Shown here: positions 6,324 to 13,361 of the stretch, in pieces
Numbering within the stretch: position 1 is the stretch's first letter
How the letters are laid out: the number at the start of each line of letters is the position of its first letter
DNA from: a virus
Virus record (IMG/VR): IMGVR_UViG_3300031857_000549
Coordinates: 1 to 38,017 of that record
DNA: 38,017 nucleotides
Reading direction: 5' to 3' (one strand)
Position numbers and translations under genes: made by a program
The notes under the pieces: generated by a model
Told to the model about the DNA's origin: nothing
What the model saw: only the letters and a program-made list of their open reading frames with translations
Database searches by the model: none

Positions 6324-6646
6324 AACAAGAACACAAAGATTATCTAGAAGCCAATATCGGCAATTATCACACAGTCCAGAATGGTTATGTAAGAAACCTA
6401 GATATCCATCTCTTAAATATGTACGAGCACATATACAGGGAAAATCTAGACAGCCAATTCGTGCTAACCAAATGGTGTAGCTCCTGCGTAATGGAAATGC
6501 TTCAAAGGTTATACGGATACTACCTATCTCTACCTCAAGAATCTGTACAGAATCTTGTACAGAATCATGTACAAATTGAGTCCGAGATAAAAGTAGAATC
6601 ACAGATAGAAGATGCGAAACGTAAAAGGGGCAGACCAAAAAAATGA
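6320..6646 (+). CDS. Hypothetical protein with basic RGRPKK tail
   Basis: The start chosen is ATG 6320, which overlaps the preceding stop (ATGA); an in-frame ATG at 6308 is possible. The 108-residue product is helical, with a Cys-containing centre (KWCSSCVMEML). Near its C-terminus it has a VQN(L/H) repeat encoded by three 12-base tandem units at 6544-6579. It ends KRKRGRPKK, similar to an AT-hook or DNA-contact tail. A DNA-associated role is suggested only by this tail. Confidence 0.55.
   Translation: MKQEHKDYLEANIGNYHTVQNGYVRNLDIHLLNMYEHIYRENLDSQFVLTKWCSSCVMEMLQRLYGYYLSLPQESVQNLVQNHVQIESEIKVESQIEDAKRKRGRPKK
6544..6579 (+). repeat. Three tandem 12-base units inside a coding gene
   Basis: Units TGTACAGAATCT, TGTACAGAATCA and TGTACAAATTGA follow without gap and encode VQNL-VQNH-VQIE. 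Because the unit is a multiple of three, copy-number slippage would change protein length without shifting frame. Confidence 0.6.
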
Positions 6647-7635
6647 GAATACTAGGACTAGCATCTAAGCACTCAGGGGTGAGCTATCATCGGGTTATCC
6701 TTCCGCTAGTTAATATGCAGAAGGATTACTGCCTAATTACTGATGTACTTAACGAAGAGGTGCTAGAGAAAGGATTTGATATCCTAGTACTTAATAGGCT
6801 TATCCCGAACTCAGTAGAGCAGTTACAAGAGTGGAGAAAGAAATATGGATTTAAAATAATAGTAGATAACGATGACTATTGGGATTTACCACCTACGCAT
6901 CAGTTATACGAAAGATATGCCTATTCTAACATCCCAGAGAAAATAAAAAGTTTTATCTGGATAGCCGATGCCTGTACTGTTACCCACGAAAGATTAGCCG
7001 ACCAAGTTAGTAAAATAAACAAAAATGTTTATATTTTACCTAACGCTTTACCCTATGGGCAGGAGCAGTTTGGAGAACATAAGATAGAAAGCAATAAGGT
7101 CAGGCTATTCTGGTCAGGCTCTGGAACACACGAGCACGATATAAAAATCTTAAAAGAACCTATCAAAAGACTTGTAGGCTCAGATATTAAAATGGTTTTA
7201 GCTGGGTATAATGAAGTTGAGAAAGACATTTGGAATAATATGGTCTTTTACTATACGGCAGGCAGAAGGATAGAGAATACTATATATAGATATAACGAGG
7301 TTATTAGGTACATGGAAGCGTATGCGGATTCAGATATCAGCCTAATACCTCTACAGAATAATACATTTAACTCTATGAAGAGCAATCTTAAAGTCCTAGA
7401 AACCGCAGCAAAGAAAAACCCAGCTATAGTCTCGGAAGTTAACCCTTATCTGAATCTACCTGTTTTTTATGTTAGAAAACAAACCGACTGGTTTAAGCAT
7501 ATAAAAAATTTAACGAACGATAAACAAATGAGAGAGGAGAGTGGACTAAAGTTATATGAATACTGCGAGAAGCATTTTAACTTTCATGCGATAAATTCCC
7601 TGCGTTTCAACATTTATTCAAGAATAATTGTATAA
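6643..7635 (+). CDS. Glycosyltransferase, GT-B fold (GT4-like)
   Basis: The 330-residue product resembles a GT-B glycosyltransferase. The N-terminus reads MRILGLASKHSGVSYHRV (donor-loop type start after strand 1). The segment VDNDDYWDLP (74-83) is typical of phage GT4-like enzymes. A nucleotide-sugar-side motif (LFWSGSGTHEHD) lies near residue 150, and a C-terminal SNLKVLETAAKKNPAIVSE carries the conserved Glu region of GT4. It would transfer a sugar from a nucleotide donor to a virion protein, phage DNA or host surface glycan; the acceptor cannot be told. A GT2-type enzyme and a LpxA-like acyltransferase lie in the same operon. Confidence 0.75.
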   Translation: MRILGLASKHSGVSYHRVILPLVNMQKDYCLITDVLNEEVLEKGFDILVLNRLIPNSVEQLQEWRKKYGFKIIVDNDDYWDLPPTHQLYERYAYSNIPEKIKSFIWIADACTVTHERLADQVSKINKNVYILPNALPYGQEQFGEHKIESNKVRLFWSGSGTHEHDIKILKEPIKRLVGSDIKMVLAGYNEVEKDIWNNMVFYYTAGRRIENTIYRYNEVIRYMEAYADSDISLIPLQNNTFNSMKSNLKVLETAAKKNPAIVSEVNPYLNLPVFYVRKQTDWFKHIKNLTNDKQMREESGLKLYEYCEKHFNFHAINSLRFNIYSRIIV

Positions 7636-7636
7636 A

Positions 7637-8053
7637 ATGCCCGTAATAAAGTGCAGTAACGGTAGGTACAGAATTGGGAATGGCTCCTGCATATATCAGA
7701 CCGAAGAGGCTGCACATAGGGCTTGGGCTGCTATTAGGGTTGCTATGGCTGACTCCTATAACGATTATCCACAAGCTGCTGTAAATGCAGCTAAACGTGC
7801 TATAGCATGGGCTGAAAAGAATGGCTGGGGAGATTGTCTGACTGCCGTAGGGAAAGCCAGAGCTTACCAGCTCAGTCGAAAAGAACCGATTTCGAGAGAT
7901 ACGATAGCTAGGATGTCAGCATTTGCAAGGCATCTTCAATATAAAGACGTACCCTACTCTAAAGGATGTGGTGGCTTAGCCGTAGACGCATGGGGTGGGC
8001 AAGCAGGAATTGAATGGGCAGAACGTAAACTAAAAGAAATAAAAGGTGAGTAG
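7637..8053 (+). CDS. Conserved phage protein, DTIARMSAFARH family
   Basis: The 138-residue product starts MPVIKCSNGRYRIG. I prefer ATG 7637 to the TTG 9 bases earlier. It contains a region recognisable from many phage genomes: AAKRAIAWAEKNGWGDC, then ISRDTIARMSAFARH, then CGGLAVDAWGG and a last helix with WAERKL. This family is widespread in phages, often near head or lysis genes, but I know no proven function. Conserved Cys, Trp and Gly suggest a compact globular domain. It is followed by the holin-like genes. Confidence 0.65.
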   Translation: MPVIKCSNGRYRIGNGSCIYQTEEAAHRAWAAIRVAMADSYNDYPQAAVNAAKRAIAWAEKNGWGDCLTAVGKARAYQLSRKEPISRDTIARMSAFARHLQYKDVPYSKGCGGLAVDAWGGQAGIEWAERKLKEIKGE

Positions 8054-8321
8054 GTTAGAAGAACTAGGAATCAATATCGGATTAAGTATTGCTGGATTTT
8101 TCGGCTCGATATTTTTTATAGACAGGAAAGAGGACTTTAGAAGTACGCTTGTATCAATGTTTGGTGGAGTAGCCTCTGCTAATTACTTGACTCCTGTTGT
8201 ATGTGATTGGTTCGGAATAGATAAGATAAATCATCAGTTTAGCGTAGCGTTCCTCTTAGGATTTATGGGACTTAGGGGAGTAGAAAAAATAGCACAGAAA
8301 CTCTTAAAACATAAACAATGA
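8046..8321 (+). CDS. Holin-like membrane protein, 91 aa
   Basis: It starts with GTG inside the last codons of the gene before it. The product has two or three hydrophobic segments: LSIAGFFGSIFFI, a glycine-rich middle FGGVASANYL, and VAFLLGFMGLRG. A short charged loop and a basic C-terminus (KLLKHKQ) complete a holin-like topology. It is immediately followed by a 51-aa membrane protein and an M15 endolysin, so a role in membrane permeabilisation for lysis is likely. Holins are too diverse for certainty. Confidence 0.65.
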   Translation: MSRLEELGINIGLSIAGFFGSIFFIDRKEDFRSTLVSMFGGVASANYLTPVVCDWFGIDKINHQFSVAFLLGFMGLRGVEKIAQKLLKHKQ

Positions 8322-8473
8322 AACAGCTTTTTGAAAACATCAAGACAAGTTTATTCGGTGCAGTTGCAGGACTTCCTCTTTTAGTAGAAGGTATCTTAAA
8401 TAAAGATTGGCATAAAGCCTTAGAAGGATTAGGCATTCTTCTGATTGGTATTTTTGCTAAAGATGCCAAGTGA
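8318..8473 (+). CDS. Small holin or antiholin-like membrane protein, 51 aa
   Basis: The gene is ATGA-coupled to the preceding holin-like gene and overlaps the endolysin start by 11 bases. The 51-residue product has a hydrophobic helix at about 12-27 (LFGAVAGLPLLVEGI), a short charged turn (NKDWHKA) and a second helix at about 35-47 (LEGLGILLIGIF). That is a two-helix class II holin layout. Together with the gene before it, it may form a holin/antiholin pair. Confidence 0.65.
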   Translation: MKQLFENIKTSLFGAVAGLPLLVEGILNKDWHKALEGLGILLIGIFAKDAK

Positions 8474-8972
8474 TAAAATTACTTTAGAGCGTATCCAGAT
8501 GCTTCATCCCAAACTCAGGGATGAGGCTATGGATTTATATGAGGAGATAGCTAAGGCTCTAGGTAATAAAGTAGTATGCAGGTTTACGCATACGCTAAGG
8601 ACATTTGCAGAGCAGAATGCTCTTTATCAGATAGGTAGAACAAAGGTAGGGAGGATAGTAACTAACGCTAAAGCAGGAAGGTCTTATCATAATTATGGTC
8701 TAGCTGTTGATATTGTTTTACTACATGATAAAAACAATGACTGGATTTTTGAGACGATAAGCTATGACCAGAAGGCGGATATAGATGCGGATGGCAAAGC
8801 GGATTGGATGGAGGTAGTTACTATTTTTAAAGAGTATGGCTGGGAGTGGGGCGGTGATTGGAAGTTCTATGATGCTCCACATTTTCAAAAAACTTTCGGG
8901 TACTCTATAAATAGTTTACACGATTTACATAAAAAAGATAAGGTAGATAAGAACGGATACGTCTTAATATGA
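8463..8972 (+). CDS. Endolysin, M15 family peptidase (VanY/CwlK-like)
   Basis: The 169-residue product carries the M15 zinc-peptidase signature SYHNYGLAVD (74-83), giving zinc ligands His76 and Asp83. The third ligand is His140 in DAPHFQ, preceded by Glu128 in GWEWGGDW. These enzymes cut L-Ala-D-Glu or D-Ala peptide bonds in peptidoglycan and serve as phage endolysins. There is no signal peptide, so release depends on the holin-like proteins just upstream. The start at ATG 8463 gives a normal family length. The cassette sits in the middle of the early-type operon rather than after the tail genes. Confidence 0.88.
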   Translation: MPSDKITLERIQMLHPKLRDEAMDLYEEIAKALGNKVVCRFTHTLRTFAEQNALYQIGRTKVGRIVTNAKAGRSYHNYGLAVDIVLLHDKNNDWIFETISYDQKADIDADGKADWMEVVTIFKEYGWEWGGDWKFYDAPHFQKTFGYSINSLHDLHKKDKVDKNGYVLI

Positions 8973-9988
8973 GACAAATAGTTCTGGATTATTTAAAGCT
9001 CTATCCTGAGCTAAAGGATTATACTTTAGCTGCCAAGATATACAAAGAGAATCCTAAGGTATTTATAGACCTAGAAAGAGCTAGGCATTACGTTAGATAT
9101 TATCGGGGACATAACGGAGAGAAGAGCAGAAAGGGACTACGAAATAAAGAAACTATGAAGCCACTTAATTACGATACTAAAAACCAGCAACCATTCAGAG
9201 AGCAGACGGGAGCAAACGTACTTATCCTAGATATAGAAACCGCACCTATTAGAGCTTATGTTTGGGGTATATGGCAACAGAACGTAGCCTTAAATCAAAT
9301 ACAATCCGATTGGTTTTGTTTGACTTGGGCAGCTAAATGGTTATTTGAGGATAAGGTTTATTCGGCTAAGCTCCAGCCTAAAGAGGTATTAGAGCAGAAC
9401 GATAGCAGAATTATTAAAGGCATCTGGGAGCTGGTAAACAAAGCGGATATAGTAATCGCACATAACGGAGAAAAGTTTGATATTCCTAAACTTAATACTA
9501 GGTTTATTATTAACAATCTAGAGCCACCGCTTCCCTATCTGACTATTGATACATTAAAGCACATCCGTAGGAAATTTGGGTTTACATCAAATAAGCTGGA
9601 CTATGTAAACAAAATACTAAATTTGCATAGGAAAAGTGATACAGGAGGCTTTGAGCTATGGGAGAGATGTATGCAGGGAGATAAGAAAGCCTTAGCGGAA
9701 ATGGAGGGATACAACATTAACGATGTTAGAATCCTAGAAGAAACATACCTAGCAATTAGGGGCTGGATAACACCGCACCCAAATATAGGTCTGCATATTC
9801 TAGATGAGAAGCAAAGCAGGTGTCCGAATTGTGGAAGCGATGAGTTGCAGGAGCAGGGTAAAAAGTATTATACTTCTGCAAATGTTTATGAGATGTACCG
9901 ATGTAAAAATTGCGGAGCTACGAATAGAAAGAGATTAAGTTCTCTGACAATTAAAGAAAGAAGACACTTAATAATGCCTAGCAGATGA
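8969..9988 (+). CDS. DnaQ-like (DEDD) 3'-5' exonuclease with N-terminal module and zinc ribbon
   Basis: Three parts are visible in 339 residues. Residues 1-60 form a small helical module containing LAAKIYKEN and RARHYVRYYRGHNG, shared with the phosphoesterase at 35484. Residues 80-265 form a ribonuclease-H-like exonuclease: motif I ILDIET (Asp88, Glu90), motif II IAHNGEKFD (Asn166, Asp171), motif III YNIND (Tyr248, Asp252). This is most like the RNase_H_2/YprB group. Residues 285-315 hold a zinc ribbon CPNC...CKNC. It probably trims DNA or RNA during phage replication or repair. It is ATGA-coupled with the endolysin before it and with the following gene. Confidence 0.8.
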   Translation: MRQIVLDYLKLYPELKDYTLAAKIYKENPKVFIDLERARHYVRYYRGHNGEKSRKGLRNKETMKPLNYDTKNQQPFREQTGANVLILDIETAPIRAYVWGIWQQNVALNQIQSDWFCLTWAAKWLFEDKVYSAKLQPKEVLEQNDSRIIKGIWELVNKADIVIAHNGEKFDIPKLNTRFIINNLEPPLPYLTIDTLKHIRRKFGFTSNKLDYVNKILNLHRKSDTGGFELWERCMQGDKKALAEMEGYNINDVRILEETYLAIRGWITPHPNIGLHILDEKQSRCPNCGSDELQEQGKKYYTSANVYEMYRCKNCGATNRKRLSSLTIKERRHLIMPSR

Positions 9989-10173
9989 TACCTAAAAAAT
10001 TTTTCAAGATGACCGTACAAGAGCAAGAGGTTTATTTAGTACAAAAGCTAACAGAGATATACGAGAAAGAAAAAGTAATAAAGAGGGCACTTGCAAAGGT
10101 TAGAGGAAAGAATAAAATAGAACCAATAGATATAGATAGACCAGATTTATTAGAGTTAAAAGGTGAGAATTAA
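9985..10173 (+). CDS. Hypothetical protein, 62 aa
   Basis: ATGA-coupled to the exonuclease. The product is mostly one helix with many charged residues (TEIYEKEKVIKRALAKVRG) and an Asp/Pro-rich C-terminus. There is no recognised family. It lies between the exonuclease and the zincin-like protein. In the right-hand copy of this module the phosphoesterase is followed directly by the zincin, so this gene is not part of the conserved pair. Confidence 0.5.
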   Translation: MIPKKFFKMTVQEQEVYLVQKLTEIYEKEKVIKRALAKVRGKNKIEPIDIDRPDLLELKGEN

Positions 10174-10432
10174 AGTCAAATACAAAAAACTTGGAAAGCA
10201 TCAGGCTTGGGGCTTAGCAGATAGTGCTGGATTTGTAGAGATTGACGAACGGCTAAAAGGAAAGAAGGCTTTGGAGATATTAGTACATGAGTGTTTGCAC
10301 TTGTTGTTTACAGAGGCTAGTGAGGAGGAGATAGTAAAAAAATCAGTAACTTTAACTAATACGCTCTGGCATGAAAAGTATAGAAGGATAGACGATAAAG
10401 AAGGTCAGAGGCTACAAGATGGTTCACTATGA
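10163..10432 (+). CDS. Mini-zincin, HExxH protein (89 aa)
   Basis: It starts with GTG inside the end of the previous gene. The product begins with strands (MRIKVKYKKLGKHQAWGLA), then EIDERLKGKKALEILVHECL. The HECLH motif is an HExxH zinc site on a helix, followed by a Glu-rich helix (EASEEEIVKKS) that could supply a third ligand. At 89 residues it is far smaller than most metallopeptidases and may be a minimal peptidase or a zinc-stabilised domain. A homologue with about 60% visual identity lies at 36451, also downstream of a protein with the same N-terminal module. Confidence 0.65.
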   Translation: MRIKVKYKKLGKHQAWGLADSAGFVEIDERLKGKKALEILVHECLHLLFTEASEEEIVKKSVTLTNTLWHEKYRRIDDKEGQRLQDGSL

Positions 10433-10695
10433 GAAAACACACCAAGATTTATTTTGATTATTTTGGATATGGGAAGGAGGACTTTGTTTCATGCGAAGTC
10501 TGTGGCAGACGAGCTTGCGATACGCATCATATAGATTGCAGAGGTATGGGAGGTAGTAAAGAAAAAGACGTAATAGAAAACTTAATGGCAGTTTGCAGGG
10601 AGTGTCATATTAAATACGGAGATAAAAAAGAGTACATGGATTTCCTAAAAGAAAAGCACCATGAATTTATGGAAGCCTATGGCAAGTTCTACTAA
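10429..10695 (+). CDS. HNH endonuclease-like protein
   Basis: The 88-residue product shows an HNH nuclease pattern with zinc-binding Cys pairs: CEVC (22-25), then THHIDCRGMGG with catalytic-type His33/His34. ENLMAVCRECH follows, with Asn52, Cys56, Cys59 and His60. HNH proteins near the terminase of phages commonly take part in packaging or DNA cleavage; here the terminase genes lie 2.3 kb downstream. It overlaps the zincin gene by 4 bases. Confidence 0.8.
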   Translation: MRKHTKIYFDYFGYGKEDFVSCEVCGRRACDTHHIDCRGMGGSKEKDVIENLMAVCRECHIKYGDKKEYMDFLKEKHHEFMEAYGKFY

Positions 10696-11188
10696 CTTCA
10701 TCCATCCAACAGCTATAATCTATCCTAACGTAGTATTAGGAGAGAATAACTATATAGGAGCTTATTGTATCATCGGAGCACCTGCAGAGCATAAAACAAA
10801 CTGGGGCAAGACTAATGATATTGTAATCATTGGTAATAACAATGTAATTACAGGACTAGTGACTATTGACGGAGGGATGGAAAATATAACCTACATAGGA
10901 AATAACAATTTCTTTATGAAGGGGGTGCATATTGGACATGATTCACACATCTGGGATGACGTTATTATAAGCTGTGGGGCTAAAGTCGGAGGTCATTGCG
11001 TTGTAAATAATAAAGTAAACATAGGACTAAACGCAGTCATACACCAGAGGCAGAACATATCTGAGGGATGTATGATAGGAATGGGAGCGGTAGTAACCAA
11101 AAAACTAATAACTAAAGCATATTCTAAATACGCAGGTAATCCTGCTAAATACATAGGAAGCAATGAAGGTAGCCATAGTCCTGCTTGA
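10679..11188 (+). CDS. LpxA-like hexapeptide-repeat acyltransferase
   Basis: The 169-residue product is a left-handed beta-helix protein. It begins FIHPTAIIYPNVVLGENNYIG and runs in six-residue repeats with hydrophobic first positions, up to IGMGAVVTK and the closing AGNPAKYIG. HIGHDSHIWDDVIIS resembles the active-site turn of LpxA-type acyltransferases. It probably transfers an acetyl or acyl group to a sugar nucleotide or glycan. It is unusual in a phage and lies between an HNH gene and a GT2 gene, so surface-glycan modification is likely. I chose ATG 10679; ATG 10661 is also possible. Confidence 0.75.
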   Translation: MASSTNFIHPTAIIYPNVVLGENNYIGAYCIIGAPAEHKTNWGKTNDIVIIGNNNVITGLVTIDGGMENITYIGNNNFFMKGVHIGHDSHIWDDVIISCGAKVGGHCVVNNKVNIGLNAVIHQRQNISEGCMIGMGAVVTKKLITKAYSKYAGNPAKYIGSNEGSHSPA

Positions 11189-11801
11189 TTATCTAAGGCA
11201 TACATATACTCAACAAGCTATTGATAGTTTCCATAGAGGTAACTATCCGTTTGATTTATTTAGGATAGATAGACTAGGAATAGCAGCTGCATTAAACGAG
11301 GGCATAGATAAAACGAGAGATTATGATGCGGTAGCTTTTTGTGGCAATGACATACTAATGCCTGACAACTGGCTACTAATAGCAATAGAGCATTTATACG
11401 CTATCCCAGAAACAGGAATGTGTGGGATATACTGCGTAGAGACTCTTCCAGCTACAGAGGTAATAAACGGCAAAGAGGTGCATCCTACTTGGGCAACATT
11501 CGGAAATGTTATAATACCAAGAAAAGCAATAGACACAGTAGGATATTTTAACGAAGCATATGACCCTTATGGTATGCAGGATAGCGATTACGGACTAAGG
11601 CTAACTCAACTAGGATTTAAAAGTTACTACATAAAAGGTTTACAAAGTTCTCATATAGGGCATGACGTAGGAGAGCAGACAGATTACAGAAAGATGAAGG
11701 ATGAAGGATTAAACAAGGCTGCTGCTATCTGGGAAACTTATAACAATTTATATTCTGAAACCAACAACTATACTATTTTTTATGACGAGAGTATCAATTA
11801 A
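11163..11801 (+). CDS. Glycosyltransferase, GT2-like (GT-A fold)
   Basis: The 212-residue product begins with strand MKVAIVLLDYLRH and continues with a donor-binding pattern: LGIAAALNEGID, then AFCGNDILMPDNW, where the Asp residues take the DxD place. NVIIPRKAIDTVGYFNEAY and MQDSDYGLRL are typical of GT2 acceptor and catalytic-base regions. It overlaps the acyltransferase by 26 bases, so the two are likely to work together. The acceptor (phage DNA base, virion or host envelope glycan) is not visible. Confidence 0.75.
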   Translation: MKVAIVLLDYLRHTYTQQAIDSFHRGNYPFDLFRIDRLGIAAALNEGIDKTRDYDAVAFCGNDILMPDNWLLIAIEHLYAIPETGMCGIYCVETLPATEVINGKEVHPTWATFGNVIIPRKAIDTVGYFNEAYDPYGMQDSDYGLRLTQLGFKSYYIKGLQSSHIGHDVGEQTDYRKMKDEGLNKAAAIWETYNNLYSETNNYTIFYDESIN

Positions 11802-12978
11802 AGATATTAAGCCTAACCCGAATAATCCAAGACTTGTTAAAGACGATAAGTTTAAAAAGCTAGTACAGAGTATAAAGGACTTTCCACAGATGCTAGATAT
11901 TAGACCTATTGTAGTTAATAAAGATATGATAGTTCTAGGCGGTAATATGAGATTAAAGGCTTGTAAAGAAGCAGGATTAACAGATATACCAATAATAAAA
12001 GCAGAAGATTTAACAGAGGAGCAGCAAAGAGAGTTTATCATTAAAGACAACGTAGGTTATGGAGAATGGGACTGGGAGTTAATAGCTAACGAATGGGATA
12101 CTCAAAAACTAAACGAATGGGGTTTAGATATACCAGACTTTAAAGCAGAGGAAATAGAAACAGTAGAGGATGACTACGAAATACCAGAGGAGTTAAAGAC
12201 AGATATAGTTATAGGTGATTTATTTGAGATTGGTGAGCATAGGTTACTTTGTGGGGATAGTACAGATAGTGACCAAGTGGCTTTATTGATGAATGGACAG
12301 AAAGCAGACATGGTTTTTACAGACCCGCCTTATGGTATGTTTTTAGATACTGATTATTCAAAAATAAAAGGTACTGAAAATTCAATAGGATTTAAAGGTA
12401 ATAAAACAGGTAATAAATATGATAAAATAATAGGTGACAATGAAGACTTTACACCAGAATTAATAAACACAATTTTTGCTTCATTCCCTAAAACAAAAGA
12501 AATATTTATTTGGGGGGCAGATTACTTTGTAGATTTATTACCTAACTATGGTAAAGATGGAAGTTGGCTTGTCTGGAATAAAAGAAGTAGTGAAGCACAA
12601 CAAAGAGGAATTGGAAATTGTTTTGAGTTATGCTGGTCATTAAACAAACATAAAAGATTTGTCTTAGATTTTGAATGGTTTGGATTTTTAAGTAAAGAAG
12701 ACCCAAACGAGGCAAGAAATAGACAACATCCATCAATGAAGCCTTCTAAGTTAATTAGCAGAATGATTAATGAGTTTTGTAAAGATGCTAATATAATTGT
12801 TGATATATTTTTAGGTTCTGGAACTACAATGTTAGCAGCACACCAACTAAAAAGAAAATGTTATGGTATGGAACTAGACCCTAAATACTGCCAAGTAATA
12901 CTAGACAGAATGATTAAACTAGACCCAAGTTTAGAAATCAAAAGAAATGGTAAACCTTACTTTAAAACAACGGAATAA
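11782..12978 (+). CDS. ParB-like domain fused to DNA methyltransferase
   Basis: The 398-residue product joins two domains. Residues 1-120 form a ParB/sulfiredoxin-like domain (IKPNPNNPR at 9-17, then VLGGNMRLKA at 51-60). Residues 140-390 form an adenine-N6 or cytosine-N4 methyltransferase, with DPPYG (181-185) as the catalytic motif and DIFLGSGTT (341-349) as the S-adenosylmethionine site. The order DPPY before FxGxGTT indicates the beta class. Such fusions are frequent in phages and may protect DNA from host restriction. The catalytic core (about 12.33-12.86 kb) is more A-rich than its surroundings and lacks CTAG, which hints at separate acquisition. Confidence 0.88.
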   Translation: MTRVSIKDIKPNPNNPRLVKDDKFKKLVQSIKDFPQMLDIRPIVVNKDMIVLGGNMRLKACKEAGLTDIPIIKAEDLTEEQQREFIIKDNVGYGEWDWELIANEWDTQKLNEWGLDIPDFKAEEIETVEDDYEIPEELKTDIVIGDLFEIGEHRLLCGDSTDSDQVALLMNGQKADMVFTDPPYGMFLDTDYSKIKGTENSIGFKGNKTGNKYDKIIGDNEDFTPELINTIFASFPKTKEIFIWGADYFVDLLPNYGKDGSWLVWNKRSSEAQQRGIGNCFELCWSLNKHKRFVLDFEWFGFLSKEDPNEARNRQHPSMKPSKLISRMINEFCKDANIIVDIFLGSGTTMLAAHQLKRKCYGMELDPKYCQVILDRMIKLDPSLEIKRNGKPYFKTTE

Positions 12979-12980
12979 CA

Positions 12981-13361
12981 ATGGCAAAGATAGTTGAGCA
13001 ACAGCATGGTGGAGCACTTCAAGTATGGGAGAAGGGAGAAAGTGGTAACCCTAACGGCAGACCTAGAAAGTATGTTAGTTTACTAAAGGAACAAGGATAC
13101 AAGCTATCAGAAATAAACGATACAATCCAGACTATGATGGCTATGGACTTAGAGGAGTTAAAAGGAGTATTTGAGAATCCTAAAGCTACTATCCTAGAAA
13201 AGACAGTTGCTAACGCTATGAAGAAAAGCCTAGAGAAGGGCAGCCTATACTCAATAGAAACTTTACTTACTAGGGTATATGGCAAACCTAAAGAGCAGAT
13301 GGATATTAACTCAGAGAATAAAGTAGAGGTAGTATTTGTTCGAGGTAAGTCTATTCTATGA
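12981..13361 (+). CDS. Terminase small subunit (DUF5681-type N-terminus)
   Basis: The 126-residue product carries KGESGNPNGRPRK near the N-terminus, a sequence typical of small terminase-like proteins (DUF5681). A helical region for oligomerisation follows (EEIKG-type helices around 50-110). It ends where the large terminase starts, with a 4-base overlap. It would bind the packaging initiation site. Assignment rests on the motif and on direct adjacency to the large subunit. Confidence 0.75.
   Translation: MAKIVEQQHGGALQVWEKGESGNPNGRPRKYVSLLKEQGYKLSEINDTIQTMMAMDLEELKGVFENPKATILEKTVANAMKKSLEKGSLYSIETLLTRVYGKPKEQMDINSENKVEVVFVRGKSIL

Noticed and set aside
10429-10695. Homing endonuclease / intron
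   Set aside because: The HNH protein is a small free gene in an intact operon; no interrupted neighbouring gene or intron-like sequence is seen.
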